Source: Macquaria australasica (lineage: Eukaryota; Chordata; Actinopteri; Centrarchiformes; Percichthyidae). Taken from it: a DNA stretch of 64,000 bases. The notes below the pieces were generated by a model. The model saw only the letters and a list, made by a program, of their open reading frames with translations. It searched no databases and had not been told where the DNA came from. Positions 50,343-61,200 of the stretch are shown piece after piece; position 1 is the stretch's first letter; every line of letters starts with the position of its first letter. The stretch is taken from assembly GCA_005408345.1 (NCBI GenBank), contig SEMN01000620.1, forward strand, positions 64,501 through 128,500, given 5' to 3'. Position numbers and translations under genes: made by a program.

Positions 50343-50816
50343 ATCCCAGCGAACAGGTAACCTTCAGGGAACCCTGAAGGTTATTTTGAAAAAAACTTTT
50401 AGGGAACGTAAAAATAAAGTTTTATACTGATATGTATTTATAGTGCTATTGGTAGTAGTGTAGTAGTCCTAGCAGGGGAGGACGGGATAGCACTGAAGAG
50501 CGGTGCATCTAAGCTTGGAGGTTGCCCTCGCTGCCCGCCCGAGGGGAGCTGGAAGAAGTTGACGCCGGGAAAGGGACGCCTGGTGCGGTCAGATGGCCCT
50601 GTTGCCACTGCTAGACAACGGGTTGGTTAACCTTGCCGTTCGCGGAACGTTCAGGGAATGTTAAAACAACGGTTCGTGGAACATTGTTAGAACGTTAAGA
50701 AAACTTTCCTGAATAACCGTAGGGGAACGTTCGCTGCGGGGGTCCAGCAAACGTTCCCCATCCCTTCAGGCAATGTTCGCGGAACGTTCCCCGAATCGAA
50801 AATTGATTGCTGGGAT
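50343..50816. mobile_element. AACGTTC-rich repeat element with short inverted ends
   Basis: Begins ATCCCAGC (50343-50350) and ends GCTGGGAT (50809-50816), 474 bp. The right third is packed with variants of GGAACGTTC (for example CGCGGAACGTTC twice). The left end has a 24-bp palindrome at 50359-50382. The middle (about 50480-50620) is GC-rich and includes GAGGGGAGCTGGAAGAAG, recalling the 3' coding end of fish LINEs. It may be a non-autonomous DNA element with an insert. Confidence 0.5.
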
Positions 50817-52001
50817 CTGTACACTCTTTCATGAGCATTAAACAACATGTTGACCAAATAAGACCTGTCAATTACAAGGTAGGCTGGTAGATTTCTTCAT
50901 AATATACCTCAAAATGTTAATTAATTAATTTTTTTAATTTGTGCATTTAACTGTAGACCGCAACATGGCAAATACTGTTTGAATGAGATATACTGTAAAT
51001 CTCAAGTGTTTCATATTTATGACAATTTCCATGGTCATATGACTGGTAGGCACATTGGCTGAACTTGTGAGGTCTGTAAACCTTAATTCAGCATGAGCCT
51101 CAATCCTGGATTCAGAATATTGGCATCAGTTAAAATCTTAAAATTGAATGAAGCATCTGGAATCTTAAAATTCTTGGAAACCCGCCCTGCTCCCAGGCTG
51201 CAATGGCATCAAGGAGATTTACGGATAAATAACAAAAGAAAAACCAACTGGTGTATTTGGTCCTTGAATGATTGCAGTTCCTAAAAGCACAGAGTAAAGC
51301 AGCTAGAAAACATGCTCAGCTGGCATGCAAAGAGAACACCAGGCTGTCTGTCTCCTTTCGTGGCAGAAGCAGATCCTCAATAATTTAGTGACAGACTTTT
51401 ATTTAGTGACAGACTTTTATTTTTAAGCAAAGGCTCCCTGAGGCACCAATATTAGTTTAAACGACGGGTGTTTTTGACATCAGATAGCACAGCACTCGCA
51501 TTTGAATTCCTTTAAGGGATGGTCTAACAGCACTCTATTAAGGCAAGTTTGGGAATGAAAAGAAAAACTAATGATGAATATTCTCAAGATTACCTATAAA
51601 ATAATGCTTTAAAGGCCTAGCCCGGGTCTTACAGTTCTAGTTTTGGCTAATATAGATGGGCAACACTGCAATCACTACTATCATATCATGAATGCTCCAC
51701 AATGGGACCAAGGAAATTCCTACAATTCCTAGTAACATGCCACTGTAAACATGAAACTAGTGCAAGAAACTGTGTGTCTCAGGTAAAGGAGTTGGGAAAT
51801 CAAGGACTGAAGAACTCCTCTACCAGCTCTTATTTTAGCCAGTACTTAGATACATCTGGGGCAGTTAATTAAAGTAGGACACTCCCCAGTCATCTTGACT
51901 GTACATTAGAATTGTATCACATGACGTTGCTGGGGTTCCTTGAAGTAGAGAGTTCCCTATAGAGAATGCAGACAAATTGCCCTGACAATGAGGAAAACCA
52001 A

Positions 52002-52110
52002 TTCAATTTTCAATTCAGTTTTATTTATATAGCGCCATATCATAACAAAGTTATCCAAAGTTATCTCAGGGCACTTTTTCGTATAGAGCAGGTCTAGACC
52101 GACTCTTTAT
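52002..52110. repeat. Dispersed teleost repeat fragment
   Basis: TTTTATTTATATAGCGCCAT, then GTTATCTCAGGGCAC and TAGAGCAGGTCTAGACC. This arrangement is recalled as very common in percomorph genomes. The family is not named. Confidence 0.55.
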
Positions 52111-53066
52111 ATGGCTACAGTGCTGAACAGAAACCTGGGGTTGTTCTTATTTTACTCTATCAATGATGAGTAGTAGGCTGCTCTAGCATTATGGAAGGCC
52201 TTCCTATAGATTTTAAGACCATCTTGCCAGGCTAAAGAGAGAAATACAGTGACCAATGTGACCATGCCTACTATCTGGCCTCCTGAATTTGTCTACAATG
52301 CAAAGACCACTTTAGGCTCTTCTTTTCCACATTTTGGGATGATTAAGTGAAGTGAACAACCACTGCACCAAGGACCAAGTGGGACTAATGGCCACATTCG
52401 TAATGGCAACTGAATTTTCTGCATCTTTGTATTCTCTCATGAGCTTACCTTACCTGCTGATTTCTTAGAATACAGCAGAGGGACAGCAGTCACCTTTGGG
52501 TAATGTATTGTCAATCTGTTTGGCAATAAATCAGGAGCAATCATTTTCAAGTGCTACTGGAATGTGTGTGTGCGCGTATGTGCATACGTGTATGCATCTG
52601 TGGGAGGCGTACAGAAAAACACACTGTTTTTCTTGACCTCCACTTAACCCTGAATAGGTCAGTATCTGCCAGCTGCTTCACTACCTCTTGTTGTGCGGAT
52701 GTGTTTGCATTCATCTCATCGCCTTCTGCCTCCCTCGCAGTCTATTTTGGACGCTGCTCTTGTCACCTTAGCACACAAGTGAACAAACAACACCACATAT
52801 TTTTATCTCAATATCTCACTCCACAAAGTAAGTAAGTATTCAACGATCATGAGACAAATGTGACGTCTTGTCAAAACCACATAAACCAATGCAAATAATT
52901 GTTCATACCGTATGCTAAAGGGTTCTGTCTATTCAATGTGATAAAACTCTCATAATTGAATTCAAATATAATCATGACTTGACTACATGAGTTTCATGTA
53001 GTTTGATCGACTCATGGAATAATTGGCTGTTAGCTACAGCTGACTATATTTGCTGCTTATGGTAGA

Positions 53067-53313
53067 CCTTTTTCACAGCAGACATTTTGACTTGGCACAG
53101 TAGGGACAGCACAGGTGTTACTAATAACATTAACGACAGTTGTGTTCTATTCAAGTGTCCCAGTAAGCCATGACAGTGGGACAGTGAGCCAGCATGCACA
53201 ATACCAAGACCGTGAAAACGCACAGCTCAATGGAATTCAGCCATCATCATTTTTATTGTTTACACCTGTGCTTTTCCTAGTGTGACATGTAAAAATGGCT
53301 TCTGTGAAAAAGG
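53067..53313. mobile_element. MITE-like element, 247 bp
   Basis: CCTTTTTCACAG at 53067-53078 and its exact reverse complement at 53302-53313. The inverted similarity continues imperfectly for about 28 bases (CAGACATTTTGAC against AAGCCATTTTTAC). The interior has no coding capacity. No target-site duplication was recognised. Probably a non-autonomous DNA transposon. Confidence 0.7.
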
Positions 53314-54269
53314 CCTGTTATTATGTAAGTTATAATTAAATCTACAGCTCTCGCAATTTGACAGTTGCACTTTTTCATATTGCGATTTTAAAACAATCAT
53401 TCAGCCCTACCTGTGTCTTTATGCAAAGGTACATTTCAACCTATTAAATTGATAAATAATAGCTGTTACAGTGTAATTTTCCAAACAAATTTAAAAAAGT
53501 GCTGGATCTGACTGTAAGAGCTGGTGGGAAAGTTTACTAGTGATATTGTACGTTCTTGTTTCTCGTGGCAATGTATTGTAAATGTGGAAGGTATATTTTA
53601 TGTATTGTTTCCATCACCCTGTACCTCAAATGTTGATAACAACATTGCATAGTATAATGTTGTTTTTTTACTATGTATGAAAGGTAGAGGTACAAGCATT
53701 TCAGGAAGAATTTAAGAAAATAAATGAAAAACAAGATGTACTGTATGGCCAACTCCCTCATCTCCTGTAGCTTAGTGTCTCTTAATCTGAATGTACAGAC
53801 CAAACACAGACTAAAATGTTGGGATTTCTGAAGCTTATTACAAAAATGGCATTTCTGAATGAGTTTACAAATGTATGTCATAGTTCCCAGTTTTTATTAT
53901 TGGCTTAGACATTAAGTGAAATGAGCCTGAATTATGTCAGGCGAGAAAGCACATTATGTTGGCAATAATGAGAGCAGAGATAAGACTGATTTGAGTCTGT
54001 GTAATGAAACAATAGTTGTTAACTAGTTACATTCCATTCAAGAGTCACAAAATGTCACAATCAGAATCTGTTCCACTTTTAAAATAATTAAAATAATTAC
54101 AGAAAAGAACTGAAAATTCTACATTAGATTAAAAAATAATCTCTGCTGTTAAATTGTAATTGTGGTGGATTACTGGACTGTCTGAATTGTTTCCCAGTAG
54201 CATTTGTCATTATTTGTAGTCTGTGTTTAACACACAGAATGAGCTCTTGAGTCAGTATTCACAAACATA

Positions 54270-55015
54270 CACCGATCAGCCATAACATTATGACAAAGCA
54301 TCACACTGCCTCCGCTGGCTTGCCTTCTTCCCATAGTGCATCCTGGTGCCATGTCTTCCCCAGGTAAGAGACGGCCATCCACATGATGTAAAAGAAAATG
54401 TGATTCATCAGATCAGGCCACCTTCTTCCATTGCTCTGTGGTCCAGTTCTGATGCTCACGTGCCCATTGTAGGCGCTTTCGGTGGTGGACAGGGGTCAGC
54501 ATGGGCACCCTGACTGGTTTGCGGCTACGTAGCCCCATACACAACAAACTGCGATGCACTGTGTGTTCTGACACCTTTCTATCAGAGCCAGCATTAACTT
54601 TTTCAGTCATTTGAGCTACGGTAGCTCTTCTGTTGGATCGGACCAACCTTCCAGCCTTCGCTCCCCACGAATATCAATGAGCCTTAGCCGCCCATGACCC
54701 TGTCACCGGTTCACTGGTTTTCCTTCTGCGGACCACTTTTGGTAGGTACTGACCACTGCAGACCGGGATCACCTCACAAGAGCTGCAGTTTTGGAGATGC
54801 TCTGACCCAGTCGTCTAGCCATCACAATTTGGCCCTTGTCAAAGTTGCTCACATCCTTACGCTTTCCCATTTTTTCTGCTTCCAACACATCAACTTCAAG
54901 GACAGAATGTTCACTTGCTGCCTATATCCCACCCACTGACAGGTGCCATTGTATCGAGATAATCAATGTTCTTCACTTCACCTGTCAGTGGTCATAATGT
55001 TATGGCTGATCGGTG
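54270..55015 (-). mobile_element. Tc1/mariner-type DNA transposon, internally deleted
   Basis: A 746-bp element with perfect 25-bp terminal inverted repeats (54270-54294 and 54991-55015, starting CACCGATCAGCC), flanked on both sides by the TA dinucleotide typical of Tc1/mariner insertion. The - strand encodes the N-terminal part of a transposase, but the central and C-terminal catalytic part is missing. Full-length relatives are roughly 1.2-1.6 kb, so about half the element is deleted. It cannot mobilise itself but keeps both ends. Confidence 0.92.
54300..54870 (-). pseudogene. Tc1-like transposase remnant (DNA-binding part)
   Basis: On the - strand a start at 54870 gives MGKRKDVSNFDKGQIV, a Tc1-type N-terminal helix-turn-helix. 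The frame is interrupted by a stop between the two DNA-binding regions. An open 77-codon stretch at 54413-54646 then continues as the second helix-turn-helix (RSNRRATVAQMTEKV, HTVHRSLLCMGLRSRKPVRV) into the WSDESHF-type start of the catalytic domain. The sequence then runs into the terminal repeat; the rest of the DDE domain is absent. It is a dead gene. Confidence 0.88.
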
Positions 55016-55159
55016 TACCTTTACGCTATGATTTTAAGAGGTGTGTCTGCATGACTACTTTTTTTTGCAAAGAGATAAAACTCATTGGAGAAACTGACAT
55101 TTTTTCTACTTAAGCTGTCCTCATCACCACTCCCTGCAACACATGACCACTTCAAACCC

Positions 55160-55770
55160 TATCATCAATACTGAGGCACAGGAGAGAGGCTGGGAGAAAG
55201 ACAAGAAGGGGTGTAACAGAATAAAAGTAGTAGGTAGGTAGGTAGGTAGGTATGGTAAAGGTAGTAGGAAGTAGGTCGAGATGGAATGAGCTTGCCAATA
55301 TGGAGAATGAGGGGAGGGTGAAGAAAGAAAAGAAGGGGAGGAAGGGAAAATGAAAGATGTGAAAAAGGAGCCTGAGGTGGAAAATGGTGTAAGAGGAAAA
55401 TACTGCAAGAGTTAAGGGATACAGTAGTTGAGGTTCAGGAAGTGGAGGCAGATGTTAAAGGCCTGAGTGTAGGAGAATGAAGAGGATTTTGAAGGAGAAA
55501 ATGTGAAAGGTTGGATTTCAGACAGGATGAGGACAGAGTGGTGGGTGTGAGGATCAGAGGGGGAAGGTGAGGATTGTAATGCTAGAGCAGAGGAAGGATA
55601 CTGGTGGAAAATCACATGGAAAATAAGTGGGGGAATGTGTGAGGATGAACTAAGAGAGGTAAAGGCGGAGGAGAAGAGAAAGGAGGTGAAAAAAGGGCAC
55701 AATGATGTGCAGGGAGTGATGAAGATGAGGAAAGAGAGAAAACAACATGGTGCAGGAAAGGGTAGGTAGC
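55160..55770 (+). repeat. Long purine-rich low-complexity tract with (GTAG)n
   Basis: About 600 bases in which the + strand is dominated by G and A (AGGA, GGAA and GAGG words), with a GTAG tetranucleotide run at 55227-55251. The open frames on the opposite strand are an artefact of this composition. Confidence 0.8.
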
Positions 55771-55984
55771 CTACTTATTTTTTAATTTTTTATTTTTAAC
55801 AGCTGCCCACCAGTGCTTGTAATAAAACCATCACTACCACTCCCATTATCTCCAACATCAACTGCAATTGGAAGGAATCAGTATCATGTATTCAAAGCTA
55901 TTTACTGTGCCATGTTTTGATATTTGCCTTCAGTTCTAAATTGGTAATAAAATCTACAAAATAGATGCCCATACTCATTAAATC

Positions 55985-56035
55985 AGATTAGATGAAGCTT
56001 CCCCCTGTGGGGAAATTGGGTCTTTGTAGGAGCAG
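55985..56035. repeat. LINE/SINE-tail-like motif
   Basis: GATTAGATGAAGCTTCCCCC followed by TGTGGGGAAATTGGGTC resembles the GATCCCC...GGGGAAATT tail of fish retroposons, also seen at 13506-13525. Decayed. Confidence 0.4.
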
Positions 56036-57235
56036 AGAAAAGGATATAGATAAGACCAGAGCCAATGGAAAGTATGAAGATAACAAAACAATTACAGCAG
56101 AATGTATTGAGATAACAATTCATTGATTGATTGATTGTTTTTTATGTACATGACAAAGTTTCGTGCCTTTGACCCAAACTAATTTAAAGACAGTGCCCAA
56201 ATTTTCTTCCATACCCAAATTACAGGTCTGTCTGTCTGTGATTATGTGCATGTGCATATGTGAATGCATTAATGAATATGTGTTTGACTTTAAAAAATGT
56301 GTGACAAAGGTGACATTTATTATTTTAAAGGATTCAATAGGAAGGGACAGCCAGCCATAATCACAGCACAAACACAGTTGATGGATCTGTGTTTGACAGT
56401 TTGTGACTGTCCACCCACTTAATTACGTGAATGAAGGTGGCAAAATAAATGTACTGGCCCAGCATGAACTCACACACACAAATGACAACATTAACAAGCC
56501 TTTAAGTATTCCTTATGAATATTAATATGCACAATTATGATTTATTGCTTTGTGCAGTAATAGTTCTGCAATTTAAACCCAGCACTCAAATGAGGTGGTT
56601 CTTGTTGTGAGGGGGTTAGAGGAATCTGGAAATCATCATTTATTCACAAGCAGCATTTTGGTACATACAGTATTTGAGCAAATGGCATGTGTGCTTTTGT
56701 TTGTCCACTTTTTAAAAATGTTTTTGCTCTCAGAGAAGCTTATTCGCACAGAATAACTGAAGAGTCATCATTTAGAAACCACTCAGTCATGACACACAAC
56801 TGAGAAAAATGAAATGGCATCAAGTAGTTTTAATCAGACATAGTTGACTTTTTCAGCCTGAGATCATTAAACTCATATAGATAGATATGTTGTATTTTAT
56901 ACTTCACATAAAAATTGAACTGTCCCTTTTCTTTTAACTGCCCTGGCTCTACTGGTGGATAATTCCTTTTTCCTCTCTATTTATCTGCATCTGCTACCAG
57001 TTCACCTTTGACCAGGGAGAAATATTTAAACAAATCTGGCAAATTGCTGTCTGACTGTATGGAGAGAGCAGGAGAGAGAGACGGGGATGACTGAAAAACA
57101 TAGTTCTGAAAATCATCATCATCTCCGGGATTGAGCTCAAACTGTTTGTTTTTTAAACATGTGTTCTGCAGTTTCTCAGTTCAAATTAATACATTGCATT
57201 AATACTAGTGCATACTGCATAGATATCAGTGTAGT

Positions 57236-57410
57236 CATTTTTCTCGCTCACTCGCTGACTTCTCCCTGCTGCTGCACCTTCTTTTCTTTTCTTCCTCCCC
57301 TCCCCCTTTAGCCCTCTCTCCCTCCCCTTTCCCTTCACTTCCCTCCCACTTTTCTCCCTCACTCTAAAGAGCACTCAGTCTCTGCGGTCCCCTTCATTTC
57401 CCGCTCCAAC
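57236..57410 (+). promoter_or_regulatory. Polypyrimidine tract upstream of adcy2
   Basis: Strongly C/T-biased sequence from about 57241 to 57370, followed by less biased sequence and then the first ATGs. CT-rich stretches of this type are frequent in 5' UTRs or promoters. No TATA box is seen close by. Probable adcy2 5' UTR or core promoter; the start site is unknown. Confidence 0.45.
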
Positions 57411-57536
57411 ATGTTGGCAGGAGGAGAAAGAGGAGGATGCTGCGCTCTACCCTCGGTGCGTTCCTGCCACCTCTCCGGTCTGCACACGCTGCCTCTGACT
57501 CAGACTCAGCCTCAGCTTTCAGTTGTCTCCGCCTGA
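57411..57536 (+). CDS. Upstream open reading frame in the adcy2 leader
   Basis: An ATG at 57411 opens a 41-codon frame ending at TGA 57534-57536, out of frame with the adcy2 reading frame and overlapping its possible upstream extension. If the transcript starts upstream, this uORF could reduce translation of the main frame. No conservation evidence is available. Confidence 0.3.
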   Translation: MLAGGERGGCCALPSVRSCHLSGLHTLPLTQTQPQLSVVSA

Positions 57537-57727
57537 AGGACTTCAGAGAGGAGGTGGAGGAGGAACCGAAGGATACGCTGGAGATCAGGAGCTCTCACAC
57601 CAGGGTCCCCAACAGGAACAACAACAGCAGGAGAGTGGAACAGAGCAACTGCTCCTCTTCTGTGGTGGAAACTACTAATACCTCAGCAGTGACCACCTCC
57701 TCCTCCTCCTTCTCGGCTCCAAGATCC

Positions 57728-58192
57728 ATGTGGCAAGAGGCAATAAGGAGGAAGCGGTATCTCCTGGACCGGGCAGGGGTGTCTGGTGAAGGGGATAAAG
57801 GAGGAGGAGGAGGAGGGGGAGGAGGTCAGGAGAAGAGGAACAGGTCCCCGGATTGGCTGTATGAGTCCTACTACTGTATGAGCCAGCAGCATCCTCTGAT
57901 TGTGTTCCTGCTGCTCATAGTGATGGGAGCCTGCCTGGCTCTGCTGACTGTGTTCTTTGCTTCAGGACTGGTAAGCTGCTCATACACAATGTGCAGAAAC
58001 ACACACACACACACAAATGCAAAAGTACAAATAAACAATCATCCAGGACCATTCAAACATATACGATGGCATTATATTTCAGCATATTTCTGTGTGTGGG
58101 CTGTAAAATTACGGTGACGGTATGTGCAGGAAATTCACATCAAGTGTAAGATCTGTAAATGGTCTGAACAGGTATATCCAGGCACATGTGGT

Positions 58193-58243
<51 letters not shown>

Positions 58244-61200
58244 ATTTAGTCTCACATTTTCTGTAAGCATGCATAGAAATAGGGTCACACAAACTGGCTT
58301 GCCAGTCATTTACTCACAAACATGCATATGTGCACACACAAAACATCCGCCTGTCAAACACAATACATGAGCTTCCCTCTCTCATAGACTCACACACACG
58401 CACACACACACACACACATACAAGCGTGCTTGTGCAGCACCTATATGCACGCACACTCGCAGCATGCGGTCCTCATCGCAGCACTAATGTGAAGAGAAGG
58501 GTGAGATAAAAGTGAGGGGGGAATAAGGGGCTTAGTTATTGTCTGAGCTCATGGTTGACTGAACTACAGAAAGGAGATCTGTTTCTCTCTGTCACTATTT
58601 TGACAGTTATCTTTGCTCTAAAAGCCTGAAATATTCAATGCAGTGAAGGCAAGGCACTGTAAAATAAAAAGACGTTCTGAACTAAGAAAAGCAAAACATT
58701 ATTTAAAATTGCACATTTTGACTTTTGATTGTGATTGAACTCTTAAATAACCTACCTGATTATATGCATCTAAAAAAAGGCAAAAGTTTTTAGAACAAAA
58801 TGATATATTAACACAATCTAATGATTGATTTTCGAGGATATACTAACATAACCTTATTAGAGCTCGTCGCATTTTGCATTAGGAGAGTGCCTCTCCCATT
58901 CCCTGTGTCTGCTGAGTCTGCTATTAAGAAGGGATTAGTCCAAAAAGCACTGAAAGAGACAGAGTGAGACAGAGAGGGTACTGACACACATAAACAGACA
59001 CACACACACCATGAAATTCACCAGAACACAATTAATCAATGGGGACACTTTATTGTAGCTAAACATACAAAACTGAATGAAAACATAATTAAAAGTTTTG
59101 TATGCTAAAGTTGTTTTCATGCACCGTAGCAAACAACCAACAGATGGTGAGGTCAGTAACGTCATTGGTTAGAGAGCCAGCCATTGCATTTCCATAAAAT
59201 CAAGACAATCAATCAAGACAAAACAGAGTCACTTATGCCTAATTAGTCAACGAATGAAATCCATGTTCTAAAAGATTAGAATAGAGAACAATCTATTGAT
59301 GAATCATATTTAATCTGGCAACTTGTCTGATAGTTGATTGCGTTTTAATAACCTCCTACACACTGCTGTTATTATCAAAAAGAGCTTTTCTTGTGGTCTT
59401 GCACATGTGGAGATATTTAGTGGTTAATCATCATTCATCATTCTTTTGACTCATTACCTTAGCCACAGCTGGTGTTTGTTCCGATGAATTACCTAAGTGA
59501 TAATTTCACTTTGGATTTCATTTATTTAATTTTTGATCCAGCTGGCACTATTTGTGTTAAAGTGTGAAAGTATAAGTTAACCAGCAGCTTAAGCAATGCA
59601 ACTTCGTGTATTAATGTAGCGTTAGAAACCAAGAGGAAAATATTTCCCCACAGTCAGACACTAAAAATATAATCCTGCATGTTCTGGTAGCAATGTTTTT
59701 GTGGGGTCACAACGAACAAGTATCTCAGTAAATGCCTTTTCCTGTCAGGCCACTGCTCAGTCTGTCTGTCCTACATCCTCTTTTCTTTATACTCTATGCT
59801 TGTGCTAGATTGGCATGACTTTTGCTACTCCCCTGATTTTTTTCCCCCTCCATCATCCCCTATTTCTCTACATTCTCGTGTCTGTGTCATCTCTCACCTC
59901 CTCATATTGCTGTCTCTCTCTTTTATTTGTATCCTATCATCCCTCCATCCCGCTGGCTGGCTGACCTAAATCCTGTGCTGTTTTGGAGCTCTGCTCTGGG
60001 CGAGACAAACTCTCTGTGGCTCTCTGCAGCCACACATATCCTCTCCTGTCCCAGTGCATTGACTGTGTGCATGAGCAAGAGACAGAGGGAAGGTGGGGGT
60101 GGGGGGCAAAAGAAGGAGAATGAGAGAGATGGAGAGGAGGAGGACAAATGCAAAGAGAAGCATCGTGAAATAGACTGGCATAAAAACATTTTGACGGTTA
60201 GGTCACTTTTGATGAAATTAATTATTATATGTATGAATTAGTTACTGCATGGAATAAAAAACAACACATTATTCCATTTTAATATAACAGCATGCATGAC
60301 TGGTAATATGTACAACACTATTTTAAAAGAGAACTTGAAAATAATCCATTCATTAATTTGGATTATGTAGTGTAATTTACACAGTGGATATTTGGAGTTT
60401 TTTAAGATAAAAAATGAATGGGAGACTAAACGGAGCTCTGTCTTTATGGATGGGGATGGGATGTCACTGAGCAGTGAGGTCCTTTTAGTGAACAAGAGTC
60501 AGCAAATGACTGGCCCCGATGTTAGCATTCACCCAGTGACAATACGACACAAGACCATTTGGGGTTGAATTGAATTTTGATTGGTAGATATCAGTGTATT
60601 TCACAGATTCCCTTGCCTACACAGCCAAATGTGCCAGTGAGGATGTGACACATCTGCTGCCTACATATACCCATATCCTGACCCTTTTCCAGCCTCTGTC
60701 ACACTACTAGAAAAGAAATGATGGGATGAAGCCTAGCAAAGGCAGGCAGCAAAACAACTCATTTCACTATCCTCCTCCACCTTGAAGAAACTCCTGCAAT
60801 TTTTATTAGAACTTTCAGATCTAAGTGTGTTTCAGCAAGGCAGCAGCAAATCCATTATAGATGTGGCTTCAACTTTGCTACTGGTTAACACTTGGGGCAT
60901 TTTAGGGTTTTTCTGCACTTTTACAGTTATGTATTGAAAAGAGGGATATGGATCCCTGGCTTGTACATTCAGCCATATTGAAAAAAAAAACCTTAGATGT
61001 TTGACCATGCTTATCTTGGAGTTTATACTTATCTGGTTATGAACAAGAGTACCACTCTATCGAGCCATATATATGATTATTTTAAAATAAAGTACAAAAA
61101 GAAAAGATACTATGCGGAGAGGTTTCTCTAATAGGGTACCTGATTAGTCTAAAGTATAATTGAATACATAAAAAAGTTAATTATTTAAATATATATTTTT

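Larger units (their letters stand above)
33776..57410. other. 23.6-kb gene-free interval between tent4a and adcy2
   Basis: No conserved exon, RNA gene or splice-joined open frame was recognised on either strand; open frames here are under 125 codons and lack family features. Annotated separately inside it are four dispersed-repeat copies, a Tc1-like element, a MITE, a minisatellite, an AACGTTC-rich element and purine-rich tracts. The length and position immediately 5' of adcy2 make it a plausible regulatory domain for that neuronal-type gene, but no element is demonstrated. Confidence 0.7.

Noticed and set aside
59923..60241. Overlapping open frames on both strands in adcy2 intron 1
   Set aside because: Purine/pyrimidine-rich low complexity with no splice context. 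Considered as a conserved element, but there is no evidence without alignment.
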